From assembly GCA_020632975.1 (NCBI GenBank), contig JACKEL010000003.1, positions 372,001 through 436,000 of the forward strand: DNA of 64,000 nt, given 5' to 3'. The notes beneath the pieces were generated by a model. That model was not told the origin of the DNA and did no database searches. It was given only the letters and a program-made list of their open reading frames with translations. The stretch is from Myxococcales bacterium. GTDB taxonomy: Bacteria > Myxococcota_C > UBA6777. Below are positions 25,561-34,215 of this stretch, in pieces. Position 1 is the stretch's first letter. Each line of letters opens with the position of its first letter. Made by a program: the position numbers and the translations under genes.

Positions 25561-25674
25561 ATGAAGGTGCGAGCTTCTGTGAAAAAAATCTGTGACAAAT
25601 GCAAGATCATCAAGCGACGTGGCGTCATTCGTGTGATCTGCGATAACCCCAAGCACAAACAGCGTCAAGGCTAA
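25561..25674 (+). CDS. rpmJ: 50S ribosomal protein L36
   Basis: 37 aa, the standard length. Zinc-ribbon type: MKVRASVKKICDKCKIIKRR with C11, C14, then C27 and H32 as ligands, so the zinc-binding (C+) form. Starts at 25561 after a weak GGAG; rpsM follows 13 nt downstream. infA, which commonly precedes it, is not in the gap. Confidence 0.96.
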   Translation: MKVRASVKKICDKCKIIKRRGVIRVICDNPKHKQRQG

Positions 25675-25687
25675 GGGAGAATAGAGT

Positions 25688-26053
25688 ATGGCACGCATCG
25701 CTGGTATCGACCTTCCGCGCAACAAACGCATCGATATCGCCTTGACTTATCTCTATGGTGTTGGCACGCACACTGCCAATCAAATCCTAGGAAAAGCCGA
25801 GGTCCAACCCGACACTCGTACGTTTCAACTGAGCGAAGGCGAAGTTCAACGTATCCGCAAAGTGATCGAACAAGAATACAAAGTTGAAGGGGATCTCCGT
25901 CGCGAGATCTCCATGAATATCAAACGCCTCATGGATATTGGGTGTTATCGTGGTCTGCGTCACCGTCGTGGACTTCCTGTCCGTGGTCAACGTACCAAGA
26001 CCAACTCTCGGACACGTAAGGGCCCCCGACGTAACATGATGCGTAAGCGCTAA
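25688..26053 (+). CDS. rpsM: 30S ribosomal protein S13
   Basis: 121 aa, typical. S13 forms intersubunit bridges and contacts P-site tRNA. Conserved ARIAGIDLPRNKRIDIALTYLYGVG start, LRREISMNIKRLMDIGCYRGLRHRRGLPVRGQ and the basic TKTNSRTRKGPRR tail. GGGAGAATAG precedes the ATG. Confidence 0.98.
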   Translation: MARIAGIDLPRNKRIDIALTYLYGVGTHTANQILGKAEVQPDTRTFQLSEGEVQRIRKVIEQEYKVEGDLRREISMNIKRLMDIGCYRGLRHRRGLPVRGQRTKTNSRTRKGPRRNMMRKR

Positions 26054-26072
26054 AACCCTGTAGGATACGACG

Positions 26073-26468
26073 ATGGCGAAACCAAAACGAGCCAAAAGCG
26101 GACGCAAAAAGGTAAAAAAGAATATTCCTGTTGGCGTCGCGCATATCCAATCGACTTTCAACAACACCATCGTGACAATCACGGATCCTTCCGGGAATGT
26201 CCTGGCTTGGTCGAGCGCTGGTGAGCGTGGCTTTAAAGGCTCTCGTAAAAGCACTCCCTTCGCAGCCCAACAAGCTGCTGAAGATGCTGCCCGCAAAGCC
26301 AAAGAACACGGCATGAAAAGTGTCTCGGTTCATGTAAAAGGTCCCGGTTCGGGCCGCGAAGCCGCTCTGCGTTCTCTCGCTGCTTCCAACCTCAAGATCT
26401 CTTTGATCCGCGATGTCACGCCGATTCCACACAACGGCTGCCGTCCCCCCAAGCGACGCCGCGTCTGA
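26073..26468 (+). CDS. rpsK: 30S ribosomal protein S11
   Basis: 131 aa. S11 lies on the platform near the Shine-Dalgarno helix. Seen: KKNIPVGVAHIQSTFNNTIVTITD, the core AWSSAGERGFKGSRKSTPFAAQ and the end DVTPIPHNGCRPPKRRRV. rpsD would normally follow; instead there is a terminator and then rpoA. Confidence 0.98.
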   Translation: MAKPKRAKSGRKKVKKNIPVGVAHIQSTFNNTIVTITDPSGNVLAWSSAGERGFKGSRKSTPFAAQQAAEDAARKAKEHGMKSVSVHVKGPGSGREAALRSLAASNLKISLIRDVTPIPHNGCRPPKRRRV

Positions 26469-26519
26469 TCGCTGCGTTTCTTGGCTCTTCACTTCAATTC
26501 CAAAAGAATTGTCGTGCCC

Positions 26520-26558
26520 AACCCGCCTACAACTCTCCTTTCGAGAGGGGCGGGTTTT
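26520..26558 (+). terminator. intrinsic terminator after rpsK
   Basis: AACCCGCC (26520-26527) pairs with GGCGGGTT (26549-26556); the loop contains a further CTCTC/GAGAG stem (26533-26547), and T26555-T26558 follow. A long GC-rich stem with a short T-run, the best terminator in the window. It separates rpoA from the upstream genes. Confidence 0.75.
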
Positions 26559-26576
26559 CGTACATCCTGTATCGTT

Positions 26577-26598
26577 CACATCGCACCCTTGCGATGTG
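26577..26598 (+). promoter_or_regulatory. perfect tetraloop hairpin in the rpoA leader
   Basis: CACATCGCA (26577-26585) and TGCGATGTG (26590-26598) form an uninterrupted 9-bp stem closed by CCCT, about 95 nt before rpoA. No T-run follows. Together with the upstream terminator this suggests separate control of rpoA. I found no convincing promoter between the terminator and rpoA. Confidence 0.45.
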
Positions 26599-26692
26599 GA
26601 TCTTTGGCAGCCCAGCGGGCAAATCCAAGCCGACTCCGCTCTTTCGAACGGAGCACTGTGCTTTTGCCCTTGATCTGATGGAGTGATTGCCT

Positions 26693-27721
26693 ATGTATAG
26701 ATTTTGGCGTGAGCTGATCAGCCCCAAAAGCCTTCAGGTCGATCAGGAGTCCCTTACCGATACGTATGGCAAGTTTGTCGCCGAACCTCTCGAACGGGGA
26801 TTTGGGGTGACGCTTGGTAACTCCCTGCGTCGCGTTCTGCTCTCCTCTATCCAAGGTGCCGCGATCTCTGCTGCAAAAATCGAAGGTGCACATCACGAGT
26901 TTCAAACCCTCCCAGGGATCCTCGAAGATGTCACCGACATCCTCCTCAACTTGAAAGAGGTTGTCCTCAAGTTCGATGATTACAGACCCGAAGCTCGCAA
27001 ACTTCGCATTGATGTGAAGGGCAAAGTTGGTGAAAAACTCGTCGTCCGAGCGCGCGATATCCAAACGCCTCCCGACGTCACCGTCCTTAACCCCGATCAA
27101 CATATCGCCACCTTGATGGAAGATGCTCGCCTTCAAGCTGAATTTACCGCCCACAGTGGACGCGGTTATGTTCCTGCTGAACGCAAGCTCTGGGGTGAAT
27201 TGCCCGTCGGTACCATCGGTGTTGATGCCATCTTCTCTCCCATCAAGAAAGTCAACTACCTCGTCACCAACGCTCGCGTTGGTCAGGTAACGGACTATGA
27301 CAAGCTGACCATCGAAGTCTTTACCAATGGCTCTGTCCGCCCTGATGATGCGGTCGCTTTTGCTGCAAAGATCCTCCGTGAACAGCTATCGATCTTCTTG
27401 AACTTTGAAGATATCGACGAAGCACCCGATACCGAAGTCTCCGAAGAAGAGCAAAAACTCAACGAAAACTTGCTCAAAACGGTCGACGAATTGGAGCTTT
27501 CTGTTCGTTCTGCAAACTGTCTTGCAAACGCCAATATCCGTTATATTGGTGAGCTTGTTCAGCGATCCGAACAAGAAATGCTCAATACCAAAAACTTTGG
27601 CCGAAAATCGTTGAAGGAAATCCGCGATGTCTTGGCCGAGATGGGTCTCAGCCTTGGGATGAAGCTCGATAGCTGGCCCCCCAAAGAGCTGAAAGAAAAA
27701 GAACGTAAGAGCAACCCATAA
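26693..27721 (+). CDS. rpoA: DNA-directed RNA polymerase alpha subunit
   Basis: 342 aa. N-terminal dimerisation/assembly domain (FVAEPLERGFGVTLGNSLRRVLLSS, VTDILLNLKEV) to about residue 235, an acidic linker, and a C-terminal domain from about 260 that binds UP elements and activators (SVRSANCLANANIRYIGELV, TKNFGRKSLKEIRDVL). The ATG at 26693 lies 9 nt after GGAG; an in-frame TTG two codons upstream is too close. Followed by rplQ after 129 nt. Confidence 0.98.
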   Translation: MYRFWRELISPKSLQVDQESLTDTYGKFVAEPLERGFGVTLGNSLRRVLLSSIQGAAISAAKIEGAHHEFQTLPGILEDVTDILLNLKEVVLKFDDYRPEARKLRIDVKGKVGEKLVVRARDIQTPPDVTVLNPDQHIATLMEDARLQAEFTAHSGRGYVPAERKLWGELPVGTIGVDAIFSPIKKVNYLVTNARVGQVTDYDKLTIEVFTNGSVRPDDAVAFAAKILREQLSIFLNFEDIDEAPDTEVSEEEQKLNENLLKTVDELELSVRSANCLANANIRYIGELVQRSEQEMLNTKNFGRKSLKEIRDVLAEMGLSLGMKLDSWPPKELKEKERKSNP

Positions 27722-27723
27722 CC

Positions 27724-27740
27724 CCCCAATATGCTTGGGG
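27724..27740 (+). promoter_or_regulatory. small hairpin between rpoA and rplQ
   Basis: CCCCAA (27724-27729) pairs with TTGGGG (27735-27740) around TATGC, right after the rpoA stop. No T-run; possibly an mRNA processing or stability element. A TATAGA sequence at 27824 has no -35 partner. Confidence 0.3.
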
Positions 27741-27850
27741 ATGTCTTGGCTCGTCGCTCTTCATTCGGCTTCGCCAACATCGCAAAACGGCGTGCTGGCA
27801 TCGAAACCATCAATACATTTTTGTATAGATAACTAGACGAGGATACGATT

Positions 27851-28294
27851 ATGAGACACCGCAAAGATGGCCGTCGGCTCGGGCGTAACAGCAGCCATCG
27901 CCGCGCGATGATGCGCAACTTGGTCACCGCACTTCTTGAACACGGGAAAATCACTACCACTGAGGCCCGCGCGAAAGAACTCCGCCGTGTCGCTGAAAAA
28001 ATGATTACCCTTGGAAAAAAAGCGCTTCGTTCTTCCTTCCCCGAAGAACTCTCCGCAAAAGAGTACCAGCAAAAATATTTGCATCTCTTTCGGCAAGCTC
28101 TTTCTTTCCTCCAAGATAAGGGTGTTGCTCACAAAGTCTTCCAAGAGTACGCTCCCGCACTCGAAGAACGCGCTGGCGGCTACACCCGCATCATCAAGTT
28201 GCCACCCCGTCAAGGTGACAACGCTCCCGTTGCGATCATCGAGCTCGTTCATCTTGCCGGTGTTCCTGCACAAACCGAAACTGCTGGCGAATAA
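27851..28294 (+). CDS. rplQ: 50S ribosomal protein L17
   Basis: 147 aa, with a somewhat longer C-terminus than the shortest L17. Conserved MRHRKDGRRLGRNSSHRRAMMRNLVTALLEHGKITTT start, then ARAKELRRVAEKMITLGKK and the end GGYTRIIKLPPRQGDNAPVAIIELV. GAGGATACG precedes the ATG. Last gene of the ribosomal cluster. Confidence 0.97.
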   Translation: MRHRKDGRRLGRNSSHRRAMMRNLVTALLEHGKITTTEARAKELRRVAEKMITLGKKALRSSFPEELSAKEYQQKYLHLFRQALSFLQDKGVAHKVFQEYAPALEERAGGYTRIIKLPPRQGDNAPVAIIELVHLAGVPAQTETAGE

Positions 28295-28356
28295 TCTCGC
28301 CTCTCCTTCGGTTTGAGGACGAGACCTCCTTGTCCTCACCCACATCTTCCTCTCAA

Positions 28357-29367
28357 ATGAAACGGACAGATGCCATGTCCCAGCCTCTTCTTCGTATTTC
28401 TTCGTGGCTTGGTCTTTTGTTCTGTTGCTTTTTGGGGTCCACAAACTTTGCTTTGGCGGCACCCCCCACTACAAAGCCAACCACGCAAAAAACTCTCCCT
28501 TCTTCTTTGCCTACATCGCGCGTTGCTGCGGCCTCAAAGCCCGCTCCTGTCGTGAAGTTGGACCCTGCTTTGTTTCAGCGCGTCATTCGCAAAGACTTGA
28601 AGAGTTCGGAGATCCCCTTCCCTCTGGAACTTCCTGTGGCTCCTGCACGCATTACCTACCTTCGCGCCTTTAAGGTCGCGCAGTCGATGAAACTGACCAA
28701 AGAGGACAAAGCCCTTTTCGCTTTTCTCGAAAAGGCGTCCCTCCGCGAGTGGGAAACCCGTCGATTGCAAAGTAGCGATGTGCGCCGCGAGATGATCCGC
28801 TATCTTCACTTGAATGGGCTCGCAAGATATCGAATGTTGGCGTTTGTACGCCTCAAGAAATTCGAAGAAGCCTTGCAAACCCTGTTGAAGCAAGGCGGAT
28901 CACCCTCGGTACATGTGCAAGAGACCGATCCCACTTACAAAAGCGCGCGTCACTTCGCGAGATATGCGGGTAACTACCCCTCGCTTTTTGTTCGGCTCGG
29001 AATCTCTGACAAAGCAAAAAAACTTACGGACGTCCAGTGGTATTGGTTGAGAACGCTGTTCATGGCACGGTGGGCTGCGCAGGTTATGGGCGTTTACTCG
29101 CTCCCCGTCTTGATGGGAGGGCCGATCTATGCCGACTATACGAGAGCACGCATCCTCTTCTCCAACTCACCTGAGCGTCAGTTGTGGGCTGCGAGAGAAC
29201 TTTTGCGCATCGACTCTTCTGTCGATGCTGCAAGACTTGTCGTGTGGGTACGTATGCAACTTGGGCAACCAAATATTGCATTGAATTACTTGCGTCGAGC
29301 TTTGCGCAAAGACCCATCGTATAAAAGCGCTCGTACATTGTTGTTGCTCATCACGCAAAAGCCCTAA
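28357..29367 (+). CDS. secreted protein of unknown function with a C-terminal TPR-like repeat
   Basis: 336 aa from ATG 28357. Residues 1-31 look like a signal peptide (KR, then WLGLLFCCFLG, cleavage near ALA). A Thr/Pro-rich linker follows, then a helical region without recognised motifs, and near the end GQPNIALNYLRRALRKDPSYKSART, which matches a tetratricopeptide unit. ATG 28375 and a TTG at 28330 are other possible starts; none has a strong RBS. It lies between rplQ and the TonB-dependent receptor (150 nt), possibly sharing an envelope role with the latter. Not recognised further. Confidence 0.7.
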   Translation: MKRTDAMSQPLLRISSWLGLLFCCFLGSTNFALAAPPTTKPTTQKTLPSSLPTSRVAAASKPAPVVKLDPALFQRVIRKDLKSSEIPFPLELPVAPARITYLRAFKVAQSMKLTKEDKALFAFLEKASLREWETRRLQSSDVRREMIRYLHLNGLARYRMLAFVRLKKFEEALQTLLKQGGSPSVHVQETDPTYKSARHFARYAGNYPSLFVRLGISDKAKKLTDVQWYWLRTLFMARWAAQVMGVYSLPVLMGGPIYADYTRARILFSNSPERQLWAARELLRIDSSVDAARLVVWVRMQLGQPNIALNYLRRALRKDPSYKSARTLLLLITQKP

Positions 29368-29516
29368 GCCTGCCTTCTCCCCAACGAAATCACCCCATCC
29401 CTTCTTTTCTGTTTTTCTTACCTTGCATAACATGCGCTTCTACGGCTAAGATGAGCCTCCTGCTCGTGTTTTCTCTGCTGTCCGGGTTTGTCTAGTCTTC
29501 CGGGAGATGCGTGTTC

Positions 29517-31982
29517 ATGGATCGTTCTCTTCGTTCACTTTGCATTTGTTTTGTCCTCGGTTGCCTGTTCTTGTTCTCCTCCTTGGCCTATGCTGACGAG
29601 CGTGTGAACCCTATTGAAGGCACCATCGACACTGGTTCTGCTTATCCCCTTCTTACCAACGAGATCCCGGGGATGGTCATCGTTTTGACCTACCAACAAC
29701 TTCAAGCACGCGGGTATCGCTCGCTGTTTGAAGTCTTGCGCGATCTGCCAGGCTTTTCGACGCGTGGAGGGTTTGGGCAAGGCTGGGTCAACGTCACCAT
29801 GGATGGTGAACAGTCCCAAAACAACGAAAAGTTTATGCTTTTTATCGACGGGGTTCTTGAACAAGATCTCTGGCGACGTTCGATTTGGCTGTCTTATCAA
29901 TACTCCATGTATTTCATCAAGAATATCACGGTGTTCTACGGTCCCGCTGCCACGCGATTCGGGGCCAACGCCGTTTCAGGTGTTATCTTCATCGACACCA
30001 AAAAGGCCGAAGATCTCGCCGAAGGTTACGGAGATGTCTCGCTTACCAAAGATATCCGTAACAATATGTGGGCTCTCGATTTGATGCTCGGCCACAGCTA
30101 CAACAAACGAAGCAACAAAAACTTGGCCAAGAATCTCTTTTCTTGGTATGCGCGGGGGCGTTTTTACTTTAGCGATGCCCGTGATCAAAACTACGATCAG
30201 CGCTGGCTCACCGATAACATCGATGTGCGCAATTATCTCGATCAACGCGCCTCGGTTTATCGCCAAGACTATCAACGTGCCTTCCCCAGCAGCGATCAAA
30301 GCAAGATCGATCAAGAGGTCGCGAGTTATCGCAAACGCCTTGATACAGCTTTTCGCGATGACCCCGCCAATAGCGGACTTTATGCAAATCCTGTTTACTC
30401 AGATCGCAACCAAACCTTCGTTGGAGAGGCGGGTCTGCGTTTTGATAACTGGTTTCTGCGTTTCTTCCTGTGGAGCATGAATGCAGGTGAAGGATTGCGT
30501 TATCCTTCTTACCTCCAACAGTCCGAAACGACGTGGTCTGTCCGCAACCTCGCGATCTCTTTGCACCATCTCAAAAGCGAGCTTTGGTCTTCTGGGGTCG
30601 GTGAAAAAGCCCAAGTTATCTACCTCAACTTGAACTTGGTCTACCGACGACACGAGATCCCCAACAACGCCAATCGTGTGTTTTTCGAGGGACAACAACG
30701 TGTCTTCGTCAATCCAGAAAAGCCATGTACAGATCCCACGGGGAACAACCAAATCCCCTGTACTTGGACAGAATACTCTTGGAGGCCGCGTTATTATTAC
30801 GTTGTGTCTCAGTCGTTCCAAGCCCAACCAAAGCTCGATTTCCAGCTGCTCAACAGTCGACTGCGTATGTCTGTTGGGGTGGATACCGCTCTTGAACATA
30901 TCCAAGGTGCGTATGTGGTTTCGGATCGCCCTGATCCTGATCGCTTTGCTGCGGCCGTCCCGACAAGTACGGGCGCAGGCAACCACTTTGAACACATCCG
31001 CTTCAGTGCTTTCCTTCAAGGGGATGTTACTTTTACGCCTTGGTTGAGCGCGAGTGTGGGGCTTCGTTCTGAATGGGACTGGGTGCGGGGAGACTTGGAT
31101 GTCGTTCCCAACTGTTATCGCCCCTTGTCTCCTTGTTATCGTTTTAGCTCACCGTTGGTTGGTCGTGCCTCGTTGATCGGGAAGTTTGGTGAAAATATCC
31201 AAGCTCGCTTGTCTTATGGTTACGCATTCCTTTCTCCCTCCAACTGGCAGCTCTACGGTTCCAACGTGTCCCGCGCCCTCGATGCTCGCGATCTTCTCCC
31301 CCAAGATAAACACTCTGTCGAATTGAACGTCTACGCGGGGCTTTTCTCGAAGCTGTACTTCACGGCGAGTATCTTCCATCACTGGCTGAATAACGTGGAC
31401 GCCCTGATTGTCGTACCATTCAGGCAAAACGAAGTGCGGAATATCAACATCGGGAACCAGATGACGCTGGGAGGACGGTTGTATACGGTCCTCAAGCTCT
31501 TCCCTTGGATGGATATCTCTGTGGCGCTTTCTGTGTTGTTCCCGCGCTTGGATGTCCAAGGGCTTCGTAATGGCTCGGAGAATCCGATCTGGCTCCAAGA
31601 TGTTCCTTTGTTGCAGGGATCACTGATCTTCGACTTCCGCACGCATGCGTATGATCTCTCACACTTTTTTGGAAGCATCCGCATCAACGCGCAAACTGGA
31701 CGCCAAAATACAGGATTCGATCAGGCCGAAAACGGCGAGATCACAGTGCAACGAGGACCACAGATCGATCCTTACTTTGTGATCCATCTCTCCGCAGGTT
31801 ATCTCTGGCGTCCGCCCGACAGCTGGCCGATCAAGAAGATCTCTGTTTCTGCAAGCGCTGAAAATATCTTGAATTGGAATTACAACGATATCGGTTTTCG
31901 TAGCGCCCGCGAGCCCAACTTTAATCCCATCGTCCCAATGCCCGGGATAAACGGCTTTTTCAATCTCTCCGTTGGGTTCTAA
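29517..31982 (+). CDS. TonB-dependent outer-membrane receptor
   Basis: 821 aa. Signal peptide (LCICFVLGCLFLFSSLAYA), then a plug domain with VIVLTYQQLQARGYRSLFEVLRDLPGF and VFYGPAATRFGANAVSGVIFI, then a large beta-barrel with alternating aromatic residues ending in Phe (NLSVGF), as usual for BamA-dependent barrels. Imports an unknown ligand, probably by TonB/ExbBD energy; no substrate gene is adjacent. No carboxypeptidase-like N-terminal domain. ATG 29517 is 10 nt after GGGAG; GTG 29511, two codons upstream, is also possible. Confidence 0.88.
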   Translation: MDRSLRSLCICFVLGCLFLFSSLAYADERVNPIEGTIDTGSAYPLLTNEIPGMVIVLTYQQLQARGYRSLFEVLRDLPGFSTRGGFGQGWVNVTMDGEQSQNNEKFMLFIDGVLEQDLWRRSIWLSYQYSMYFIKNITVFYGPAATRFGANAVSGVIFIDTKKAEDLAEGYGDVSLTKDIRNNMWALDLMLGHSYNKRSNKNLAKNLFSWYARGRFYFSDARDQNYDQRWLTDNIDVRNYLDQRASVYRQDYQRAFPSSDQSKIDQEVASYRKRLDTAFRDDPANSGLYANPVYSDRNQTFVGEAGLRFDNWFLRFFLWSMNAGEGLRYPSYLQQSETTWSVRNLAISLHHLKSELWSSGVGEKAQVIYLNLNLVYRRHEIPNNANRVFFEGQQRVFVNPEKPCTDPTGNNQIPCTWTEYSWRPRYYYVVSQSFQAQPKLDFQLLNSRLRMSVGVDTALEHIQGAYVVSDRPDPDRFAAAVPTSTGAGNHFEHIRFSAFLQGDVTFTPWLSASVGLRSEWDWVRGDLDVVPNCYRPLSPCYRFSSPLVGRASLIGKFGENIQARLSYGYAFLSPSNWQLYGSNVSRALDARDLLPQDKHSVELNVYAGLFSKLYFTASIFHHWLNNVDALIVVPFRQNEVRNINIGNQMTLGGRLYTVLKLFPWMDISVALSVLFPRLDVQGLRNGSENPIWLQDVPLLQGSLIFDFRTHAYDLSHFFGSIRINAQTGRQNTGFDQAENGEITVQRGPQIDPYFVIHLSAGYLWRPPDSWPIKKISVSASAENILNWNYNDIGFRSAREPNFNPIVPMPGINGFFNLSVGF

Positions 31983-32025
31983 TTCCTTCTCCCACCCGCC
32001 ACATCAGGTTCCTCAATCGTATCCC

Positions 32026-33213
32026 ATGACACAACGTACCCGAAAAAACCATCCCATCGAGCTTTGCGACGATGCTGCATCTCTTTCTTCTGCCCAAGAA
32101 AGTGTGCGCTCTCTCCAAGAAGATCCTTTGTTTCTCTCCAAGCAGCTCATCACCTACATCGGCAACAAACGCGCATTATTGGGCCAGATCGAACCCGTAC
32201 TTTTGCGCGTCAAACAACGGCTTGCGAAAAAAAAGCTCCGCTGCTTCGATGTCTTTTCAGGCTCGGGTGTGATCTCTCGCTTGCTCAAAGCACATGCTTC
32301 TTTCCTTGTTTGCAATGATCTCGAAGAGTACGCCGCAGTGATCGGACGTTGCTATCTACAAAATCGCGAAGAGATCGATCTCGTGGGCCTCGCTGCTTTT
32401 GTGGACTCTCTCAATGCTGTGGTCGAGGATTCCTCCCTTCCGATGGGCTTTATCGAAGAGATGTATGCACCGCGTGATGAAGCATCCATTACCAAAGAGG
32501 ATCGGGTGTTTTATACGCGCGAAAATGCCCGACGCATCGACGTTTTTCGTCAGCTGCTTGAACAAGGTGAGCCTGCGTGGAAAGAGCTTTTGTTGGGACC
32601 ACTTCTGAGCAAAGCATCGATTCATGCGAATACAGCGGGGATCTTCAAGGGCTTCTACAAAGACAAACACACCAAGATCGGACAGTTTGGTGGGAGTGGT
32701 AAAAATGCTTTGGGAAGAATCCGAGGGACGATCCATCTCGAAACCCCCGTGCTTAGCCGTTTTTCTTGCGAGGTAAAAGTCCTTCAAGAGGACGCGATCT
32801 CTGCGGTTGAGCACGTCCATGATCTCGATCTCGCTTACCTCGATCCCCCTTACAACCAGCATCCTTATGGCTCGAATTATTTTATGCTCAATCTGATCGC
32901 ACGTTATCAGCGTCCTCAAAAGATCAGCAAGGTCTCGGGGATTCCAACGGATTGGCAACGATCGCCGTTTAATGTCAAAGCGCAGGCGCCCGAGCTTTTT
33001 GCCCAGCTACTCGATAAGATCGACGCTTCTTTCTTGCTGATCTCTTTCAATAACGAAGGATTCATCTCTCCCCAAAAGATGCTCGACATCCTCCAAAAGT
33101 ACGGAACCGTCGAGTCGATCGACATCCCTTATAATGCTTTTCGTGGAAGTCGTAACTTCCATAATCGCTCGATCCACGTCACAGAACATCTCTTCCTCGT
33201 CGAACGATCGTAA
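32026..33213 (+). CDS. D12-class DNA adenine-N6 methyltransferase
   Basis: About 395 aa. AdoMet-binding motif I is FDVFSGSGVISRLL; catalytic motif IV is LAYLDPPYNQHPYGSNY. The order (AdoMet motif first, DPPY later) is that of the D12/alpha class. The DPPYN-x-x-x-Y-x-x-N-Y form resembles, from memory, FokI-type D12 enzymes more than classical Dam. LSKQLITYIGNKRAL at the N-terminus is also typical of the group. No restriction endonuclease is visible on either side, so it may be an orphan methylase. The start is uncertain: ATG 32026 has a poor RBS, and a TTG at 31972 lies inside the receptor gene. Confidence 0.85.
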   Translation: MTQRTRKNHPIELCDDAASLSSAQESVRSLQEDPLFLSKQLITYIGNKRALLGQIEPVLLRVKQRLAKKKLRCFDVFSGSGVISRLLKAHASFLVCNDLEEYAAVIGRCYLQNREEIDLVGLAAFVDSLNAVVEDSSLPMGFIEEMYAPRDEASITKEDRVFYTRENARRIDVFRQLLEQGEPAWKELLLGPLLSKASIHANTAGIFKGFYKDKHTKIGQFGGSGKNALGRIRGTIHLETPVLSRFSCEVKVLQEDAISAVEHVHDLDLAYLDPPYNQHPYGSNYFMLNLIARYQRPQKISKVSGIPTDWQRSPFNVKAQAPELFAQLLDKIDASFLLISFNNEGFISPQKMLDILQKYGTVESIDIPYNAFRGSRNFHNRSIHVTEHLFLVERS

Positions 33214-33237
33214 GCTCCCTTGGACGTTGAAGGTGTC

Positions 33238-34131
33238 TTACATCTCAGCACAAAGGGTCTCTAAAAACTCCCATACACGGGCGATGCGTGGCGTATGTCT
33301 TTGTGCGGCGTGCGTCACCAACCAAAGCGAAAATGGCGGTGGCAAGGGAAAAGGTGTCTCTACCTCGATCAACTCTGGGTAGGCGCGTTGGGCACTAGAG
33401 ATCAACAACGCCAGCCCCATCCCTTGCTGTGCTGCTTGCATCAAGCTCGCATAGCTGTTGGTTTGTAGCCATGAAGAGGCGCGGATATAACGCTGAAACC
33501 AAGCACTTTCGGGGATGTCCATCGGGAACATATCGAGCGTAAGCCATCGTTGTTCTTCCCAACTGCGATCTTGATGGAGCTTCCAATAACTCGGATGTGT
33601 CAGCACTTTCAAAGGTAAGTTTGCCACACATCTTCCCACCAACTCGCCTTGTGAGGGACGAAAAAATCGCAAGGCGATATCTGCCTCTCCACGGACAAGA
33701 TCTGTCGCGAGTTCGCTTGTAATGATAGAGAAACGCAGCTTGGGAAAACGACGCGCGAGTTGCGGAAGAGACGGAAGCAACAGGTGTTGGGCCATCGCTT
33801 CTGTGACTGCGATCCGCACGGTCCCGCTGGGCTCTTCTCCTTCGCTTCGGGCTTGCGCAAAGATCGCTGCGATGTGCTTTTCCGTTTCTTTGGCCTCCTT
33901 AAAAACGTGCTCGGCAAGTTCTGTCATGCGCACACCTTCGGGGGTTCGCGTAAAAAGATTCATACCCAAGGCGCGTTCGAGCGATTGAATCCTACGACTG
34001 ACCGTAGATTGCTCGACTTGGAGCCTCTGCGCTGCTTTTGAAAAACTCCCTTCCTCCGCACATACCAAAAAGAAACGCAGGTCATCCCAGCGTTCTAGGT
34101 TATGCATGGATGCATGGCTTGTATCCTTCAT
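33238..34131 (-). CDS. LysR family transcriptional regulator
   Basis: 297 aa, typical length. N-terminal winged helix (DLRFFLVCAEEGSFSKAAQRLQVEQSTVSRRIQSLERALG), linker helix, then a two-lobed ligand-binding domain. Divergent from the flavodoxin-fold oxidoreductase at 34216, which it most likely controls; an inverted repeat lies between them. GAGGAAG is 6 nt before the ATG. The inducer is unknown. Confidence 0.92.
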   Translation of the reverse strand: MKDTSHASMHNLERWDDLRFFLVCAEEGSFSKAAQRLQVEQSTVSRRIQSLERALGMNLFTRTPEGVRMTELAEHVFKEAKETEKHIAAIFAQARSEGEEPSGTVRIAVTEAMAQHLLLPSLPQLARRFPKLRFSIITSELATDLVRGEADIALRFFRPSQGELVGRCVANLPLKVLTHPSYWKLHQDRSWEEQRWLTLDMFPMDIPESAWFQRYIRASSWLQTNSYASLMQAAQQGMGLALLISSAQRAYPELIEVETPFPLPPPFSLWLVTHAAQRHTPRIARVWEFLETLCAEM

Positions 34132-34174
34132 CTGATCTTCCTCTTTGCGCGGTGCGCTGTATGTTTACATCATC

Positions 34175-34190
34175 TTGTCAATATGCTGAC
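34175..34190. promoter_or_regulatory. candidate LysR operator
   Basis: GTCA (34177-34180) and TGAC (34187-34190) form an inverted repeat with 6-nt spacing in the 84-nt divergent region, giving a T-N10-A core close to the T-N11-A pattern of LysR sites. Match is short. Confidence 0.35.
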
Positions 34191-34215
34191 TTCATTTGTT
34201 TTTTGGAGGTAAGAC

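Noticed and set aside
32026..33213. Classical Dam methylase explaining the GATC richness
   Set aside because: DPPY region differs from Dam as I know it; the link to GATC is unproven.
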